From contig NZ_JOJP01000001.1 of NCBI RefSeq assembly GCF_000710775.1, forward strand, positions 4,364,141 to 4,428,140: 64,000 bases of DNA, read 5' to 3'. Made by a program: the position numbers and the translations under genes. The first letter of the stretch is position 1, and each line of letters opens with the position of its first letter. Positions 48,777-57,079 of the stretch are shown here, in pieces. The notes beneath the pieces were generated by a model, which searched no databases, was not told where the DNA came from, and saw only the letters and a program-made list of their open reading frames with translations. This stretch comes from Endozoicomonas elysicola. GTDB taxonomy: Bacteria; Pseudomonadota; Gammaproteobacteria; Pseudomonadales; Endozoicomonadaceae.

Positions 48777-50576
48777 ATGAGTCATTACCAAGCCCCTGTA
48801 AGAGATATCCAGTTTGTTATCCATGAGCTGCTGAACAGCGAAACCCATTACCAGTCTTTGAGCAACTGTGAACAGCCAGGCCAGGAGTTGATCGATGACA
48901 TACTGGTCAATGGCGCCAAATTTGCTGAACAGGTGGTGGCCCCCCTGAATCAAAGCGGTGATGAAGAGGGCTGCCGCTTTGAAGGCGGTGATGTCCAGAC
49001 GCCGGCAGGCTTCAAGCAGGCTTTTGCCCAGTACGCAGAAGCAGGCTGGCTGGGCCTCTCTCTCCCAGAACAATACGGTGGCCAGAATCTTCCGGGGTCC
49101 TGCGCCATGATGATGGGAGAGATGACCGGTTCTGCCAACCATGCGTGGAGTATGTACGGAGGCTTAAGCCAGGCACCTGTCACCTGTCTTCTGACTGCAG
49201 GCAGTGAAGAACAGAAAAACACTTACCTTCCCCACCTGATCAGTGGCCGATGGGGTGGCACCATGTGCCTGACTGAAGCTCACTGTGGATCGGATGTTGG
49301 CCTTATCCGGACCAAAGCCAAGTCAAACGACGATGGAAGCTACTCCCTCTCCGGCACCAAGATTTTTATCTCCGGAGGTGAGCATGACCTGACTGAGAAT
49401 ATTATTCACGCGGTACTGGCCCGTGTAGAAGGAGCCCCGTCAGGCACTAAAGGCATTTCACTGTTTATCGTTCCAAAGTTTCACTCCGATGAGAACGGGA
49501 ACCTGACCGAACGTAATGCTGTTCACTGTGGCTCTATTGAAAAGAAGATGGGACTCAAGGGATCAGCCACCTGCGTGATGAATTTCGATGGAGCTACGGG
49601 CTATCTGGTCGGTGAAGAGAATAGTGGCCTGGAGGTCATGTTCAAAATCATGAATTCAGCCCGCATTGGTACGGCTCTGCAGGGAGTTTCCATGGGGGAG
49701 AACTCATTCCAGGGTGCCCTGAACTATGCCAGGGAACGCACACAGATGAGGGCATTAACTGGCCCAGCCAACCCCGATGGTGAAGCAGACCCCATTATTG
49801 AACACCCGGATGTACGACGGATGCTTCTTACTCAGAAAGCATTAAATGAAGGTTCACGGGCACTCATCTACTGGCTCGCCCAGTTAGTGGATCAGTCAAA
49901 ATACGGCAATGAGGAGAATGCCAGAGCAGCGGATGATCTCCTTTCCCTGTTAACCCCAATAGCCAAGGCATTCTGTACCGAGGTTGGTGTAGAAGTCACT
50001 AACCTGGGCATTCAGGTTCTGGGTGGGCATGGTTATATCCGTGACAATGGTCAGGAGCAGATAGCACGGGACGCCCGTATTGCCACACTTTATGAAGGTA
50101 CTACCGGAATTCAGGCGCTTGACCTTCTTGGCCGTAAAGTCATGGGAAGCCAGGGAACCCTACTGCGCAATTTCACCAAACGGATTCATAAGTTCTGTGA
50201 AGCCGCTGGTAACAATGAAGCAATGAAACCCTTTATCGAGCCATTGCGGACCCTGAACAAGCAATGGGGTGAACTGACCATGGCCATTGGTTCCAAAGCG
50301 ATGAGTGACCCTAATGAGGTAGGGGCTGCATCCGTGGATTACACCATGTTCTCCGGCTATGTGGCACTGGCCTATATGTGGGCACAGATGGCTCAGCTGG
50401 CTCAGCAAAAAATTGCTGAAGGTGTCGAGGCCCCTGAGTTCTATCAGGCCAAACTGGCGACAGCAGAATTTTATTTTCAGCGACTGTTACCCCGTGCTGA
50501 CAGTCATTCCAAAGCAGCCGAGGCTTCTGGTAAAGCAATGATGGCACTGAGTCAGGATGCCTTCGCTTTTCTATAA
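48777..50576 (+). CDS. Acyl-CoA dehydrogenase, long C-terminal type (FadE5-like)
   Basis: 599 residues from ATG at 48777 (MSHYQAPVRDIQFVIHELL). Larger than the usual ~390-residue enzymes because of a C-terminal extension of about 150 residues, as in FadE5-type and AidB-like members. CLTEAHCGSDVGLIRTKA is the FAD/substrate site and the catalytic Glu lies in ARIATLYEGTTGIQALDLLGRK. Homodimeric, acting on fatty acyl-CoAs of medium to long chain; in sterol degraders similar enzymes accept branched side-chain thioesters. In the racemase operon, 81 bp after the FadB-like gene. Confidence 0.88.
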   Translation: MSHYQAPVRDIQFVIHELLNSETHYQSLSNCEQPGQELIDDILVNGAKFAEQVVAPLNQSGDEEGCRFEGGDVQTPAGFKQAFAQYAEAGWLGLSLPEQYGGQNLPGSCAMMMGEMTGSANHAWSMYGGLSQAPVTCLLTAGSEEQKNTYLPHLISGRWGGTMCLTEAHCGSDVGLIRTKAKSNDDGSYSLSGTKIFISGGEHDLTENIIHAVLARVEGAPSGTKGISLFIVPKFHSDENGNLTERNAVHCGSIEKKMGLKGSATCVMNFDGATGYLVGEENSGLEVMFKIMNSARIGTALQGVSMGENSFQGALNYARERTQMRALTGPANPDGEADPIIEHPDVRRMLLTQKALNEGSRALIYWLAQLVDQSKYGNEENARAADDLLSLLTPIAKAFCTEVGVEVTNLGIQVLGGHGYIRDNGQEQIARDARIATLYEGTTGIQALDLLGRKVMGSQGTLLRNFTKRIHKFCEAAGNNEAMKPFIEPLRTLNKQWGELTMAIGSKAMSDPNEVGAASVDYTMFSGYVALAYMWAQMAQLAQQKIAEGVEAPEFYQAKLATAEFYFQRLLPRADSHSKAAEASGKAMMALSQDAFAFL

Positions 50577-50594
50577 GCGTCATTCTCACGAACA

Positions 50595-50616
50595 GTTCCC
50601 ACTGCAAGGTGGGAAC
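50595..50616. repeat. Hairpin between acyl-CoA dehydrogenase and acyl-CoA synthetase genes
   Basis: GTTCCCAC (50595-50602) pairs perfectly with GTGGGAAC (50609-50616), loop of six. It shares the TTCCCAC arm with the repeat at 48717. It is not followed by a T-run, so an attenuator or repeat is likelier than a terminator. Confidence 0.45.
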
Positions 50617-50650
50617 AAAACAAATAACAATAAGAAAGAGAGTTCACATT

Positions 50651-52216
50651 ATGACCATGCATCCCACTTTCCATGCGCAGAACACACCTGACAAACCGGC
50701 TTATATTCTTGCGGATACTGGTGAGCAACTGACATTTGGTGAGCTTGAACGGTTCAGTAATCGTGGTGCTCAGCTGTTCCGCCAGCTGGGTCTTAAAACC
50801 GGTGACCATGTTGCGGTCATGATCGAGAACTGCCTGGAGTTTCAACATATCTGCTGGGCTGCCGTCCGGGCCGGGCTGTACTTTACCCCCATCTCCACCA
50901 GCCTGAAGAGTGATGAAATTGCTTACATTGTCGAAAACTGTGAAGCCAGTGTCTTCATAGCCTCTGGCAAACTTGCCGACACCATCGACTTTTCCCAGCT
51001 GCCAGTACCAGCCGGTGTTGAAAAGTTCATGATCAAAGCGGATGAGCAACTGGTGGATGGTTTCCGCGACTGGGATGCCGAGCTGGAAAACATGAGCGAT
51101 GAGCCTATCGACGATGAGTGCGAAGGCATGTTCATGATGTACTCCTCAGGCACAACAGGCCTGCCAAAAGGTATCAAGCGTCCATTTGTACAGGGCCCAC
51201 TCGGCATGGGGAACAGTGCTGGCAACTATCCTGCCATGCAGAAATTCCTCTACGGTGCCAGCAGTGATTCGGTCTTTCTGTCGCCCGCTCCTTTGTATCA
51301 TGCAGCACCTCTTTACTGGGCATCCGCTTATACACGACTGGGAGCCACGGTTGTGATCATGAAAAAGTTCGAGCCAGAAAAAGCGCTGCATTTTATCGAG
51401 CGCTTCAAGGTCACTCACAGTCAGTGGGTACCCACAATGTTCGTACGCTTTCTCAAGCTGGAGTCCGAAATCCGAAATCGCTACGACCTGTCTTCACTGC
51501 AGTGTGCTGTCCATTCTGCAGCACCCTGCCCAACCAGCGTTAAAGAGAACATGATCAACTGGTGGGGCCCTGTGGTTCATGAGTATTACACAGGTTCCGA
51601 AGGGAATGGCATGACCGTTATTAATCCCAAGGAGTGGCTGGAACACAAAGGCTCTGTAGGAAAGGCCATCTACGGTGAAATCCATATTGTTGATGAAGCA
51701 ACCGGGGAAGAGCTTCCCAGTGGTAAGGAAGGCACAGTGTACTTTGGAGGCAGTTATACCTTCGAATACCATAATGAAGAGGAGAAAACCCAAAACAGCC
51801 GTCACTCTCAAGGCTGGAGTACTCTGGGTGATGTGGGTTATGTCGATGAGCAGGGATATCTTTACCTTACCGACCGCAGAACCAATCTGATCATCTCCGG
51901 TGGCGTCAATATCTACCCACAGGAAACCGAGAACCTGATTATTACCCTGCCAGAAGTGGCAGATGTTGCCGTGATCGGTGTCCCCAACGAAGACTTTGGT
52001 GAAGAGGTTAAGGCCATTATCCAACTGCAATCATCGGAACTGGAAGCGTCTGTTTCAGAGCAGCAGATCATCGACTTCTGTCGTGAGCATCTTTCAAATA
52101 TCAAGTGCCCACGCAGTGTTGAGTTTGTGCAGGAACTGCCTCGTACAGAGACCGGAAAGCTTCTGAAGCGGGTACTCAAGGCTCAATATAAAGTAAAAGA
52201 GGAAGCGACTGCTTAA
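50651..52216 (+). CDS. Acyl-CoA synthetase (AMP-forming, FadD-like)
   Basis: 521 residues from ATG at 50651. ATP/AMP motifs are YSSGTTGLPKG (P-loop), YTGSEGNGMT and the adenylate region TDRRTNLIISGGVNIYPQE, with the catalytic Lys near the end in RTETGKLLKR. Activates a carboxylic acid to its CoA ester; placed between dehydrogenase and sulfatase genes it is the likely activator of the side-chain acid made by the P450. No signal peptide. Similar to the FadD19/FadD17 group that loads sterol side-chain acids, but this is a family guess. Confidence 0.9.
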   Translation: MTMHPTFHAQNTPDKPAYILADTGEQLTFGELERFSNRGAQLFRQLGLKTGDHVAVMIENCLEFQHICWAAVRAGLYFTPISTSLKSDEIAYIVENCEASVFIASGKLADTIDFSQLPVPAGVEKFMIKADEQLVDGFRDWDAELENMSDEPIDDECEGMFMMYSSGTTGLPKGIKRPFVQGPLGMGNSAGNYPAMQKFLYGASSDSVFLSPAPLYHAAPLYWASAYTRLGATVVIMKKFEPEKALHFIERFKVTHSQWVPTMFVRFLKLESEIRNRYDLSSLQCAVHSAAPCPTSVKENMINWWGPVVHEYYTGSEGNGMTVINPKEWLEHKGSVGKAIYGEIHIVDEATGEELPSGKEGTVYFGGSYTFEYHNEEEKTQNSRHSQGWSTLGDVGYVDEQGYLYLTDRRTNLIISGGVNIYPQETENLIITLPEVADVAVIGVPNEDFGEEVKAIIQLQSSELEASVSEQQIIDFCREHLSNIKCPRSVEFVQELPRTETGKLLKRVLKAQYKVKEEATA

Positions 52217-52238
52217 CTAAGCTGGTAGGGTTCATTTA

Positions 52239-52262
52239 TCAGGCTCGCTTCGGCGAGCCTGA
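52239..52262 (+). promoter_or_regulatory. Perfect 10-bp hairpin with UUCG tetraloop before the sulfatase gene
   Basis: TCAGGCTCGC (52239-52248), loop TTCG, GCGAGCCTGA (52253-52262). A very stable RNA stem without a T-run. An outer pairing (GGGTTCA 52228-52234 with TGAACCC 52290-52296) could extend it. May protect the mRNA end or separate the sulfatase from the operon. Confidence 0.5.
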
Positions 52263-52394
52263 GTGCTGTGCATAAAGCTCAGGAAGAAGTGAACCCCTTT
52301 GCACGTGAGATGTATGCAGACAGCTCGACTACAAAAATAAAAAGAATAACAGCGTCTTCATGGAGTTGAAGTGTTTGAATGGAGATCAGGAAAC

Positions 52395-54095
52395 ATGAAT
52401 AACAACAGTGAAACCCAGCCACTTCCGGGACACTCAAACAATAAACGTCGATACTTCAGCAACGCTCATCACTTGATTGCAGGGGCAATCATTGCCCTGA
52501 CTGCCTTACCTGGAATGTCCATGGCTGAGACTGGCCAGGTACAACCTGATCAGCCCAATATTATTGTCATGATGGCCGATGACCTCGGCTGGGCGGATGT
52601 CGGTATCAATGGCTCAACAATAGAGACGCCAAATATCGATAGCCTTGCTGCTGAAGGCGCCACCATGGAGCGGTTTTACGTTGCCCCGACCTGCTCTCCG
52701 ACAAGAGCGGCACTGATGACTGCCCGGGATCCCATGCGCCTCGGTATTGCCTACGCCACCGTTATGCCATGGTCAAATAATGGGGTAAACCCTAACGAAA
52801 CCCTGATGCCGCAATCGTTTAAGGCCAATGGCTATCAGACAGCCATGTTTGGTAAATGGCATCTGGGCATGTCCCAGGAAAGCTATGTTCCCAACCAGCG
52901 CGGCTTTGACTACTTTTATGGCCACCTGAATACCGAAGTTGATTACTTCCCACCTTATAAGAATCAAGGTGGTGCCGACCTGCAGCGCAATGGCGTCTCT
53001 GTCGCGGAGGAAACCGAGGGCTATGCAACGTATCTGCTAGCTGACGATACCAGTCGGTGGATCAGGGAGCGGGATAAAACTAAACCATTTTTTGCCTATG
53101 TCCCCTTTCTGGCGCCCCACACGCCTCTCCAGGCGCCGGCTGAGCTGATCGAGAAATACAAAGACCTGAATGACGATACCGAAAGCTCCCGTACCGGCAC
53201 GGAAAGTATGCGTAAGCTGGCCAGATTGACCAATTCAGAAGCCCGTCCAATATATGCCGCCATGGTCGACGCCATGGATCAGGCCATCGGCCGTATTTTG
53301 AATACCCTGGATGAAGAGAACATTGCAGACAACACCATTGTCATGTTCTTCAGTGATAATGGCGGGCCAGTTTATGGTGGAGCAGGTGCCTACAACTACC
53401 CTCTCAGAGGAGGCAAGGGCAACACATTTGAAGGTGGTATCCGGGTTCCTTCTGTGGCTCGCTGGCCTGAACAGATCCCTGCCGGAACCAAAGTGGACAG
53501 CATCATGACCGTTATGGATGTGTTTCCAACCATGGCTTCAGCTGCAGGCTTTACACCAGAAACCACCTACCGGCTGGATGGTCATGACATGCTGGAAGCG
53601 ATGACCGGCAAACAGAAAATAGCCAGGGATGATTACGTCTTTTTCGTTTCAGAAACGCCCGTTAGAAATCATTTCAGTATCACGGCGTTTAATGACCAGT
53701 GGAAACTAGTGCAGAAAATTGATCAGTCCCTGACTTCGATTGATGTTACTAATTACCTGTTCGATATTAATGCAGATCCTTACGAGCATAATAACCTGGC
53801 TGCGAATAATCCCAAGCAGGTAGCAAAAATGGCTGAAGCCATTCGTGAGTGGAGACTGCTGCATCCATTAAATGGTACACGGTCAAATGTAGTGCCACCT
53901 CCCGGCTGGAGAGCCCCTAGAGACTGGGCGGACTACCCCATTCCCATGGAGCGACTTCAGGCTGAGGAAGCGCGCGGTATGCCGCCTGAAGGGGTTAAAC
54001 GGTTGCTGGATCGCACATACGGCGATGCGGGCCGCCTGATTTACGACTGTACTCCCAACCCCTGGTTGATGGGTTTCTGTACCAGGAATAATTAA
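52395..54095 (+). CDS. Type I sulfatase (formylglycine-dependent, arylsulfatase-like)
   Basis: 566 residues from ATG at 52395 (AGGA five bases upstream). Signal peptide with cleavage near SMA (residue 44). Metal Asp pair in MADDLGWADVG (61-71) and the modified Cys in APTCSPTRAALMTAR (Cys100); the motif is C-x-P-T-R instead of the usual C-x-P-S-R but retains the formylglycine signature. Also present are KWHLG and FFSDNGGP. Requires a maturation enzyme, not seen here. Exported and placed after CoA synthetase, it could remove sulfate from a sulfated sterol, or a glycan. Confidence 0.92.
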   Translation: MNNNSETQPLPGHSNNKRRYFSNAHHLIAGAIIALTALPGMSMAETGQVQPDQPNIIVMMADDLGWADVGINGSTIETPNIDSLAAEGATMERFYVAPTCSPTRAALMTARDPMRLGIAYATVMPWSNNGVNPNETLMPQSFKANGYQTAMFGKWHLGMSQESYVPNQRGFDYFYGHLNTEVDYFPPYKNQGGADLQRNGVSVAEETEGYATYLLADDTSRWIRERDKTKPFFAYVPFLAPHTPLQAPAELIEKYKDLNDDTESSRTGTESMRKLARLTNSEARPIYAAMVDAMDQAIGRILNTLDEENIADNTIVMFFSDNGGPVYGGAGAYNYPLRGGKGNTFEGGIRVPSVARWPEQIPAGTKVDSIMTVMDVFPTMASAAGFTPETTYRLDGHDMLEAMTGKQKIARDDYVFFVSETPVRNHFSITAFNDQWKLVQKIDQSLTSIDVTNYLFDINADPYEHNNLAANNPKQVAKMAEAIREWRLLHPLNGTRSNVVPPPGWRAPRDWADYPIPMERLQAEEARGMPPEGVKRLLDRTYGDAGRLIYDCTPNPWLMGFCTRNN

Positions 54096-54110
54096 TCTGA
54101 TAGCTCAGTG

Positions 54111-54146
54111 AAGAAGCCACCTTGTGAACAAAGGTGGCTTCTTTTT
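54111..54146 (+). terminator. Rho-independent terminator of the sulfatase/racemase operon
   Basis: AAGAAGCCACCTT (54111-54123) pairs perfectly with AAGGTGGCTTCTT (54131-54143), loop of seven, then a short T-run. 15 bp after the sulfatase stop. Confidence 0.9.
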
Positions 54147-54526
54147 GTAGTCACTTACATAGGTCATTATTCAATTAATTCTGTGCCAACTTCTGCAAAC
54201 ACTCCTCTTTTGTTCGATATCCACTCACCTTCGAAGCACCCACTCATATGATTAGCCCGTCTGACTTCGTTAGAAAGTCAGGTGGTCAGCTTTCAGGCCA
54301 AGCCATTTGAATAATACCCATCGAGCTTTCTAACTACGCCATTGCTCTAGTGAAATGGACGCCAGCCCAGCGTTGGAACTCCTCGTAATACCTGAGGGCA
54401 CAAGTAGCCCTGCTATTACTCGCCATTCCGCCTTGCTCTGACGCCCATATCAGCAGTTCATTACGATAGTTAGACAGTACGCTTGATATAACAAGGACAC
54501 TGAAATAAATGGTTTAGGGATAGCCA
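54147..54526. other. Intergenic region with a possible degenerate inverted-repeat element
   Basis: 380 bp without a gene. TCTAACTA (54330-54337) and TAGTTAGA (54467-54474) bracket about 130 bp with GC-richer, repeat-like character, perhaps a MITE remnant. No coding frame of substance. Confidence 0.3.
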
Positions 54527-54554
54527 TAAAAAAGCAGCTCGTATTGAGCTGCTT
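54527..54554 (-). terminator. Terminator of the metallo-beta-lactamase-fold gene
   Basis: On the reverse strand AAGCAGCTC (54546-54554 complement) pairs with GAGCTGCTT (54532-54540 complement), loop of five, followed by a T-run (54527-54533). 28 bp after the stop. Confidence 0.85.
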
Positions 54555-54582
54555 GTTTATCTTCCATCTGGTTCTCTGGTTT

Positions 54583-56013
54583 TTACAACGCAGCGATATC
54601 CCTTTCTGTTGCTGAAATGCGAGCCTTCAGCCAGCCGGTTTCACTGAAGTTACTGCCATTCTCATAAGCATGAGCCAACAGCTGTTTCAGTGCCTGTAAA
54701 CGCAGCTGGTAAGCTGATTTATGGTTTGGCTCACTGGAAAGCACCATTTCAATATAATGGAGCGCCTTAACCGGTTGGTTACTGCTTACCTGCTCTTCAG
54801 CCTTTACCATCAGAGGCTCAGCTCCACCCGCCAGCTCAGCCAGTTCAGGATAGAGCTGTCTTACTGGGGTCGTATATAGTTCAGTGGTGGACTCAAAGTG
54901 GAACCAGGTGCTGTAGTACTCCCAGATACTGCGGACATTCCAGGACACCTTGCCGTGCCCCTGACTGATGTTGATCTCATCAGGCAGCTGAACCTCATCC
55001 ATGAGTTGCCACAGGGTTTTACCCGCATTCATTCCGGCAATGGTCGCGTCATGGATATAACGGGTGGCTTCCCGCATTTTCAACAGGTCGCTCTGTAATT
55101 GCGCAGCATCCGTCAAAGGATCAAAGTGGCTGGGCAAAATGATTTCCGGCTTCAGATCAACCATGGTATCCAGTGAGTTGATATAGGCGACAGGATCACG
55201 GAAGCGCTCACCACGTAAAGTAAACAGGTTGGGAACCATTGGGAACAGAGGGCCAAAGACATCTCCGGTGAAGAGTGCCTTCTGGTCAGGTATCCACATC
55301 ACCAGGTTATCATCCCCTTCTGCGCCGGGTGTTGGAATTACCTGAAACTGAACGCCACCCAGCTCAAATTCGTAGGTACTACCATCTTCCACAACGATAT
55401 CGCCGTTAATACCACCGTAGGCAAACATTGAGCCCTCTTTTGGCGGCTCCTCTGGCATAAAGGTATACAGCGTGCGATTCCGGTTCCAGAAATATTGTTC
55501 CAGGTCTTTCAGATAACGCTGCCCTTCTGCGAACCGTTCATGAACAATGACTTTGGCATCCGGGTATTCCGCCTGCCAGAATTTCAAACCGCCAATATGG
55601 TCACCATGTGAGTGAGAGAGGACGATATAGGCAATATCACCACCGGCCGCTTCCTTCAGCAGTCGTTTATGTTTTACAGCCTGAGTTGGAAGACCGGTAT
55701 CAAACAAGACATTACCTTCCGGGGTTTTAATCAAAAAGGTGTTGGCAACGCCACTGGCCCGAAAGATATTCTCCTGAAAGCGATCCACCTCAATGGGAAT
55801 GTGATGCAATTTCGCAACTGTTTTTACCTTCAGGTTCGGGTCATGCTCTGATTGTGATGCAATAAACTTGCTGGCCAGGTTACCAGCCACCTCCGCCTTA
55901 CGTTCATCAATCATTCTGCCCGCATCGGTACCACTGATTCCCAAACCGATACCAACACCAATCAGCGCTGACAATGTGACCGTGAGCAAAAATTTTGTAC
56001 TGCTTTTTTTCAT
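54583..56013 (-). CDS. Metallo-beta-lactamase-fold hydrolase, alkylsulfatase-like (SdsA/BDS1 type)
   Basis: 476 residues from ATG at 56013. N-terminal hydrophobic segment (about 8-28), probably a signal or anchor. The zinc motif HSHGDH (His134, His136, Asp138, His139) and FTGDVFGP supply the binuclear site. The C-terminal part contains NAGKTLWQLMDEVQLP and HGKVSWNVRSIWEYYSTWFHFEST, the alkyl sulfatase dimerization region, then a TPR-like helical end with AEEQVSSNQPVKALHYIEMVLSSEPNH. Sulfate-ester hydrolysis is likely; substrate unknown. Lies between a type I sulfatase and the P450 unit. Confidence 0.85.
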   Translation of the reverse strand: MKKSSTKFLLTVTLSALIGVGIGLGISGTDAGRMIDERKAEVAGNLASKFIASQSEHDPNLKVKTVAKLHHIPIEVDRFQENIFRASGVANTFLIKTPEGNVLFDTGLPTQAVKHKRLLKEAAGGDIAYIVLSHSHGDHIGGLKFWQAEYPDAKVIVHERFAEGQRYLKDLEQYFWNRNRTLYTFMPEEPPKEGSMFAYGGINGDIVVEDGSTYEFELGGVQFQVIPTPGAEGDDNLVMWIPDQKALFTGDVFGPLFPMVPNLFTLRGERFRDPVAYINSLDTMVDLKPEIILPSHFDPLTDAAQLQSDLLKMREATRYIHDATIAGMNAGKTLWQLMDEVQLPDEINISQGHGKVSWNVRSIWEYYSTWFHFESTTELYTTPVRQLYPELAELAGGAEPLMVKAEEQVSSNQPVKALHYIEMVLSSEPNHKSAYQLRLQALKQLLAHAYENGSNFSETGWLKARISATERDIAAL

Positions 56014-56302
56014 AATGTGATGCCCCCAAAACAAGAGCTATTCGCTTTCTGATTATTGTTATGTTGTCAGGGATCCACCCTATTCCCCTGAACTGAAAGG
56101 TATTTGAACATAACCAGCTATTTCAGGCTTATTAGCCGATCTTTCAGGCGTTTTTTTTTCTCCAAACGGATCGGATAACACAAGAAAAACGATAATTCGC
56201 TCAAAAAACGCACAAAAATACAGCTCGGGAAGTAATTGGCCAGAAAGAACTGGCCAATTAAGAGGAGGGAGTGTTTTTCTGTTTTATGTGCTATTTCTCC
56301 AA

Positions 56303-57079
56303 TTACTTCTCAACAAAAGCTCTTTCAATAACATAGTCAGCCACATCACCGGTATGTGCCGATGCTGTAAAACCCAAACTGTCCAGAATGTCACAGGTAT
56401 CATTCAGCATGGCCTGGCTTCCACAGATCATAGCCTTATCGGTTTCCGGATTCAGCGGAGGAAGATCAAGATCATTACACAGCTGGCCACCGGTAATCAG
56501 ATCCGTCAGCCGACCTGTATTTCTGAATAATTCACGGGTGACGGTTGGGTAGTAGATCAGCTTTTGACGGATCTCTTCACCCAGGTATTCATGGCTGGGC
56601 AAATCATCCAGCAGGTAGTCGTGATAAGCCAGCTCACTGACGTAGCGAACACCATGGACAAGAATAACCTTCTCAAATCGCTCATAGGTTTCAGGGTCTT
56701 TGATAATGCTCATAAACGGAGCAAGACCGGTTCCGGTAGCAAAAAGGAACAGGTTCTGGGCTGGCTTCAAATCCCCCACCACCAGTGTACCAACCGGCTT
56801 GCGACTCACCAGCACCGAATCCCCCTGCTTTAAATGCTGAAGTCTGGAAGTCAGAGGCCCATCAGGCACTTTGATGCTGAGGAACTCAAGGTGCTCCTCA
56901 TAGTTGGCACTGGCAATACTGTATGCCCGCATCAATGGTTTCCCCTCAACCTCAAGACCAAGCATGACAAAATGGCCATTATGAAACCTGAGCGATGAGT
57001 CACGGGTTGTGGTGAAGCTGAACAGTGTATCGTTCCAATGCTTCACGGTTAATACGGTTTCTTGATTAAATGCTGACAT
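56303..57079 (-). CDS. Ferredoxin--NADP reductase (Fpr-like), probable P450 partner
   Basis: 258 residues from ATG at 57079, the usual Fpr length; longer frames reach into the P450 gene. FAD site RAYSIAS (51-57), NAD(P) site FATGTGLAPFMSI and AMICGSQAML near the C-terminus, ending in the typical aromatic/acidic tail region. The start overlaps the P450 3' end by 14 bp, so the two are translationally coupled and this reductase most likely supplies electrons to the P450, through a ferredoxin that is not encoded nearby. Confidence 0.9.
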   Translation of the reverse strand: MSAFNQETVLTVKHWNDTLFSFTTTRDSSLRFHNGHFVMLGLEVEGKPLMRAYSIASANYEEHLEFLSIKVPDGPLTSRLQHLKQGDSVLVSRKPVGTLVVGDLKPAQNLFLFATGTGLAPFMSIIKDPETYERFEKVILVHGVRYVSELAYHDYLLDDLPSHEYLGEEIRQKLIYYPTVTRELFRNTGRLTDLITGGQLCNDLDLPPLNPETDKAMICGSQAMLNDTCDILDSLGFTASAHTGDVADYVIERAFVEK

